Of a stretch of DNA of 64,000 nucleotides, positions 61,083-64,000 are shown piece after piece. Source of the DNA: Inia geoffrensis (Eukaryota; Chordata; Mammalia; Artiodactyla; Iniidae). Location of the stretch: assembly GCA_036417435.1 (NCBI GenBank), contig CM070910.1, forward strand, positions 75,810,784 through 75,874,783, in the 5' to 3' direction. Each line of letters begins with the position of its first letter. Position 1 is the first letter of the stretch. The position numbers and the translations under genes are program-made. The notes beneath the pieces are model-generated. The model was not told the origin of the DNA. It worked only from the letters and a program-made list of their open reading frames with translations, and did not search any database.

Positions 61083-62594
61083 GAGTTAGTCTTGGTGTCC
61101 TGGTTAAGATTAGGGCACGGGTGAGGGTAAGGCTTCGGGTGAGGGTCAGGGCTGGGATTCGGGTTAGGGTTAGGGTTAGGGAATGGAGAGGGATTAGGGT
61201 ACAGGTTAGGGTACGACAATGCTGAAGTGTTAGCGTAGGTGTGAGGGCATGAGTTAGTGTTGGTGTACTGGTTAAGACAACGGCACCGATGAGGGTAAGG
61301 CCTCGGAAAAGGGTCAAGTTCAGGGTTTCGCTTAGGGTTAGTGTTAGGGAATGGGGAGGGATTAGGGTACAGGATAGGGTACGACAATGCTTAAGGGTTA
61401 GCGTACGTTGGAGGGCATGAGTTAGTGTTTGTGTACTGGTTAAAATTAGGGCATTGGTTAGGGTAGGGCATCGGAAGTGGGTCAGGTTTAGGGATGGGTT
61501 TAGGGTTAGGGTTAAGGAATGGGGAGGGATTAGGGTACAATTAATGGTACGACAACGTTTAAGGTTTACCGTACGTGTGAGGGCACGAGTTAGTTTTGGT
61601 GTCCTGGTTAAGATTAGAGCACGGGTGAGGGTAAGGCTTCGGGTGAGGGTCAGGGTTAGGATTCGGGTTAGGGTTAGGGTTAAGGAATGCAGAGGGATTA
61701 GGGTACAGCTTAGGGTACGACAGTGCTTAAGGGTTAGCGTTCGTGTGAGGGCAAGGGTTAGTGTTAGTGTCCTGGTTAAGATTAGGGCACGGGTGAGGGT
61801 AAGGCTTCAGGTGAGGGTCAGGGTTAGGATTCGGGTTAGGGTTAGGGTTAAGGAATGCAGAGGGATTAGGGTACAGCTTAGGGTACGACAGTGCTTAAGG
61901 GTTAGCGTTCGTGTGAAGGCAAGGGTTAGTGTTAGTGTCCTGGTTAAGATTAACGCACGGGTGAGGGTAAGGCTTCAGGTGAGGGTCAGGGTTAGGATTC
62001 GGGTTAGGGTTAGGGTTAGGGAATGGGGAGGGATTAGGGTACAGTTTAGGGTACGACAACGATTAACGGTAAGCGTACGTGTGAGGGCACAAGTTAGTGT
62101 TGGTGTCCTGGTTAAGATTAGGGCACGGGTGATGGTAAGGTTTCGGGTGAGGTTCAGGGATAGAATTCGGGTTAGGGTTAGGGTTAGGGAATGGGGAGAT
62201 ATTAGGGCACAGTTTAGGGTACCACAACGCTTAAGGTTTAGCGTACGTGTGAGGTCACTAGTTAGTGTTAGTGTACTGCTTACGATTAGGGCATGGGTGA
62301 GGGTAAGGCCTCGGAAGAGTGTCACGTTAACGGTTAGGGTTAGGTTTAGGGTTAGGGAATGGGGATTGATTAGGGTACAGGTTAGGGTACGGCAATGGCT
62401 TAGGGTTGGCGTACGTTAGAGGGCATGGGTTAGTGTTGATGTACTGGTTAAAATTAGGACACGGGTGAGGGTAAAGTTTCGGGTGAGTGTAATGGTTAGG
62501 TTTCAGGATAGGTTTAGGGTAAGGGAATGGAGAGGGATTAGGGTACAGGTTAGGGTACCGCTGCGGTTTAGTGTTAGCGTACGTTTGAGGGCAC
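61083..62594 (+). repeat. Nine-monomer HOR (1512 bp)
   Basis: m1 61083, m2 61251, m3 61419, m4 61587, hybrid m5/m4 61755, m5 61923, m6 62091, m7 62259, m8 62427. The hybrid adds a full 168-bp monomer. Confidence 0.87.
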
Positions 62595-63764
62595 GAGTTA
62601 GTCTTCGTGTCCTGGTTAAGATTAGGGCACGGGTGAGAGTAAGGCTTCGGGTGAGGGTCAGGGTTAGGATTCGGGATAGGGTTAGGGTTAGGGAATGGAG
62701 AGGGATTAGGGTACAGGTTAGGGTACGACAATGCTTAAGAGTTAGCGTAAGTGTGAGGGCACGAGTTAGTGTTGGTGTACTGGTTAAGACAACGGCACCG
62801 ATGAGGGTAAGGCCACGGAAAAGGGTAACGTTCAGGGTTTTGCTTAGGGTTAGGGTTAGGGAATGGGGAGGGATTAGGGTACAGGATAGGATACGACAAA
62901 GCTTAAGGGTTAGCGTACGTTTGGGGGCATGAGTTAGTGTTTGTGTACTGGTTAAGATTAGGGCATTGATTAGGCTAGGGCATCGGAAGTGGGTCAGGTT
63001 TAGGGATGGGGTTAGGGTTAGGTTTAAGGAATGGGGAGGGATTAGGGTACAATTTAGGGTACGACAACGCTGAAGGTTTTGCGTACGTGTGAGGGCACGA
63101 GTTAGTGTTGGTGTCCTGGTTAAGATTAGGGCACGGGTGAGGGTAAGGCTTCGGGTGAGGGTCAGGGTTAGGATTCGGGTTAGGGTTAGGGTTAAGGAAT
63201 GCAGAGGGATTAGGGTACAGCTTAGGGTACGACAGTGCTTAAGGGTTAGCGTTCGTGTGAGGGCAAGTGTTAGTGTTAGTGTCCTGGTTAAGATTAGGGC
63301 ACGGGTGAGGGTAAGGCTTCAGGTGAGGGTCAGGGTTAGGATTCGGGTTAGGGTTAAGGTTAGGAAAGGGGGAGATATTAGGACACAGTTTAGGGTACCA
63401 CAATGCTTAAGGTTTAGCGTACGTGTGAGGTCACTAGTTAGTGTTAGTGTACTGCTTACGATTAGGGCACGGGTGAGGGTAAGGCCTCGGAAGAGGGTCA
63501 CGTTAAGGGTTAGTGTTAGGGTTAGGGAATGGGGATTGATTAGGGTACAGGTTAGGGTACGGCAATGGCTTAGGGTTGGCGTACGTTAGAGGGTATGGGT
63601 TAGTGTTGATGTACTGGTTAAAATTAGGACACGGGTGAGGGTAAAGTTTCGGGTGAGTGTCATGGTTAGGTTTCAGGTTAGGGTTAGGGTTAGGGAATGG
63701 AGAGGGATTAGGGTACAGGTTAGGGTACCGCTGCAGTTTAGTGTTACCGTACGTTTGAGGGCCC
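62595..63764 (+). repeat. Seven-monomer HOR (1170 bp)
   Basis: m1 62595, m2 62763, m3 62931, m4 63099, hybrid m5/m6 63267, m7 63435 (one hexamer shorter), m8 63597. Confidence 0.87.
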
Positions 63765-64000
63765 GAGTTAGTCTTGGTGTCCTGGTTAAGATTAGGGCAC
63801 GGGTGAGGGTAAGGCTTCGGGTGAGGGTCAGGGCTGGGATTCGGGTTAGGGTTAGGGTTAGGGAATGGAGAGGGATTAGGGTACAGGTTAGGGTACGACA
63901 ATGCTGAAGTGTTAGCGTAAGTGTGAGGGCACGAGTTAGTGTTGGTGTACTGGTTAAGACAACGGCACCGATGAGGGTAAGGCCTCGGAAAAGGGTCAGG
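63765..64000 (+). repeat. Partial HOR cut by window edge
   Basis: m1 63765-63932 and the first 68 bp of m2. The m1 has gggctgggattc, as at 61148. The array evidently continues to the right. Confidence 0.9.

Larger units (their letters stand above)
1..64000 (+). repeat. Telomere-like satellite array (degenerate GGGTTA; 168-bp monomer; 1344-bp HOR)
   Basis: The entire window is tandem repeat. Every 168 bp the same frame of 28 hexamers recurs, each hexamer being GGGTTA or a close variant (for example gagtta, gtgttg, gggcac, gggtga, ggattc). A core of three or four perfect gggtta units followed by gggaat sits near the middle of most monomers. The G-rich strand is the + strand throughout; I saw no inversion. 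I placed 381 full monomers end to end without unassigned sequence. TTAGGG is the telomeric repeat of vertebrates and several other eukaryotic groups, so this is inferred to be subtelomeric or interstitial telomere-derived satellite. No gene, RNA gene, transposon or unique flank is present. Chromosomal position and species cannot be told from the sequence. Confidence 0.95.
57058..64000 (+). repeat. Right-hand HOR domain
   Basis: Two canonical 1344-bp HORs (57058, 58402) are followed by a 1337-bp unit, a nine-monomer unit and a seven-monomer unit, then the window edge. The block from about 59616 is repeated from about 62465 (offset 2849). The offset falls to 2682 by the m7 monomers at 60753 and 63435 because one monomer is missing from the second arm. 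Shared markers include caggataggtttaggg in m8 (59656 and 62505) and gggctgggattc in m1 (61148 and 63830). Confidence 0.86.

Noticed and set aside
1..64000. Functional telomere end
   Set aside because: Perfect TTAGGG runs reach only about 27 bp and the hexamers are heavily diverged. A working telomere would be a long, nearly pure tract.
1..64000. Plant-type telomere repeat (TTTAGGG)
   Set aside because: The period is six, not seven. Occasional tttaggg words come from point variants inside hexamers, or from the extra T at 13421 in copy B.
1..64000. CENP-B box in the monomers, which would suggest centromeric satellite
   Set aside because: I looked for TTCG followed four bases later by A and then CGGG; the ttcggg words in the monomers continue with TGAGGG or TTAGGG and do not fit.
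1..64000. CRISPR array or bacterial repeat system
   Set aside because: There are no unique spacers between conserved repeats; the whole 168-bp unit is repetitive and hexameric. No cas-like or any other gene is present.

Overview
The whole window is one tandem-repeat array. I see no protein gene, RNA gene, transposable element or unique sequence in it. The + strand is made of degenerate copies of the telomeric hexamer GGGTTA (TTAGGG), arranged at four levels. (1) The hexamer. (2) A 168-bp monomer, which is exactly 28 hexamers. (3) A 1344-bp higher-order repeat (HOR) made of eight distinguishable monomers, named m1 to m8 here. (4) In the left half, an 11.85-kb super-repeat of 71 monomers. By hand I can place 381 complete monomers plus two partial ones at the window ends, with no gap between them.

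The sequence suggests a nuclear chromosome of a eukaryote with TTAGGG-type telomeres (vertebrates, many other animals and some fungi and protists have these). It is most likely subtelomeric or interstitial telomere-derived satellite DNA. The species cannot be named from this sequence. The longest uninterrupted perfect telomeric run I found is only about 27 bp, so this is not a functional chromosome end. If the array keeps the polarity of a telomere, the chromosome end lies to the right.

Layout. Positions 1-11848, 11849-23699 and 23700-29741 are two full copies (A, B) and one partial copy (C) of the 11.85-kb super-repeat. They are nearly identical: by eye I found three substitutions, plus five 1-bp indels private to copy B between 12713 and 13697. 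At about 29742 this identity stops abruptly. From 29742 to about 44480 a fairly regular 1344-bp HOR follows, with larger 2688-bp duplications. From about 44480 to 57057 the array is a mosaic of shortened HORs with hybrid monomers, including a recent 2016-bp tandem duplication and a local GCGCGC-bearing variant. From 57058 to 64000 it is again mostly regular, with a duplication of about 2.85 kb.

The many long open frames are a by-product of hexamer periodicity. GTTAGG reads Val-Arg on the + strand, and the complement reads Leu-Thr or Pro-Asn, so stops are rare in some frames. None is annotated as a gene. The interest lies in the repeat architecture, the retained hexamer phase, the amplification history, and whether the near-identical copies are real or an assembly effect.
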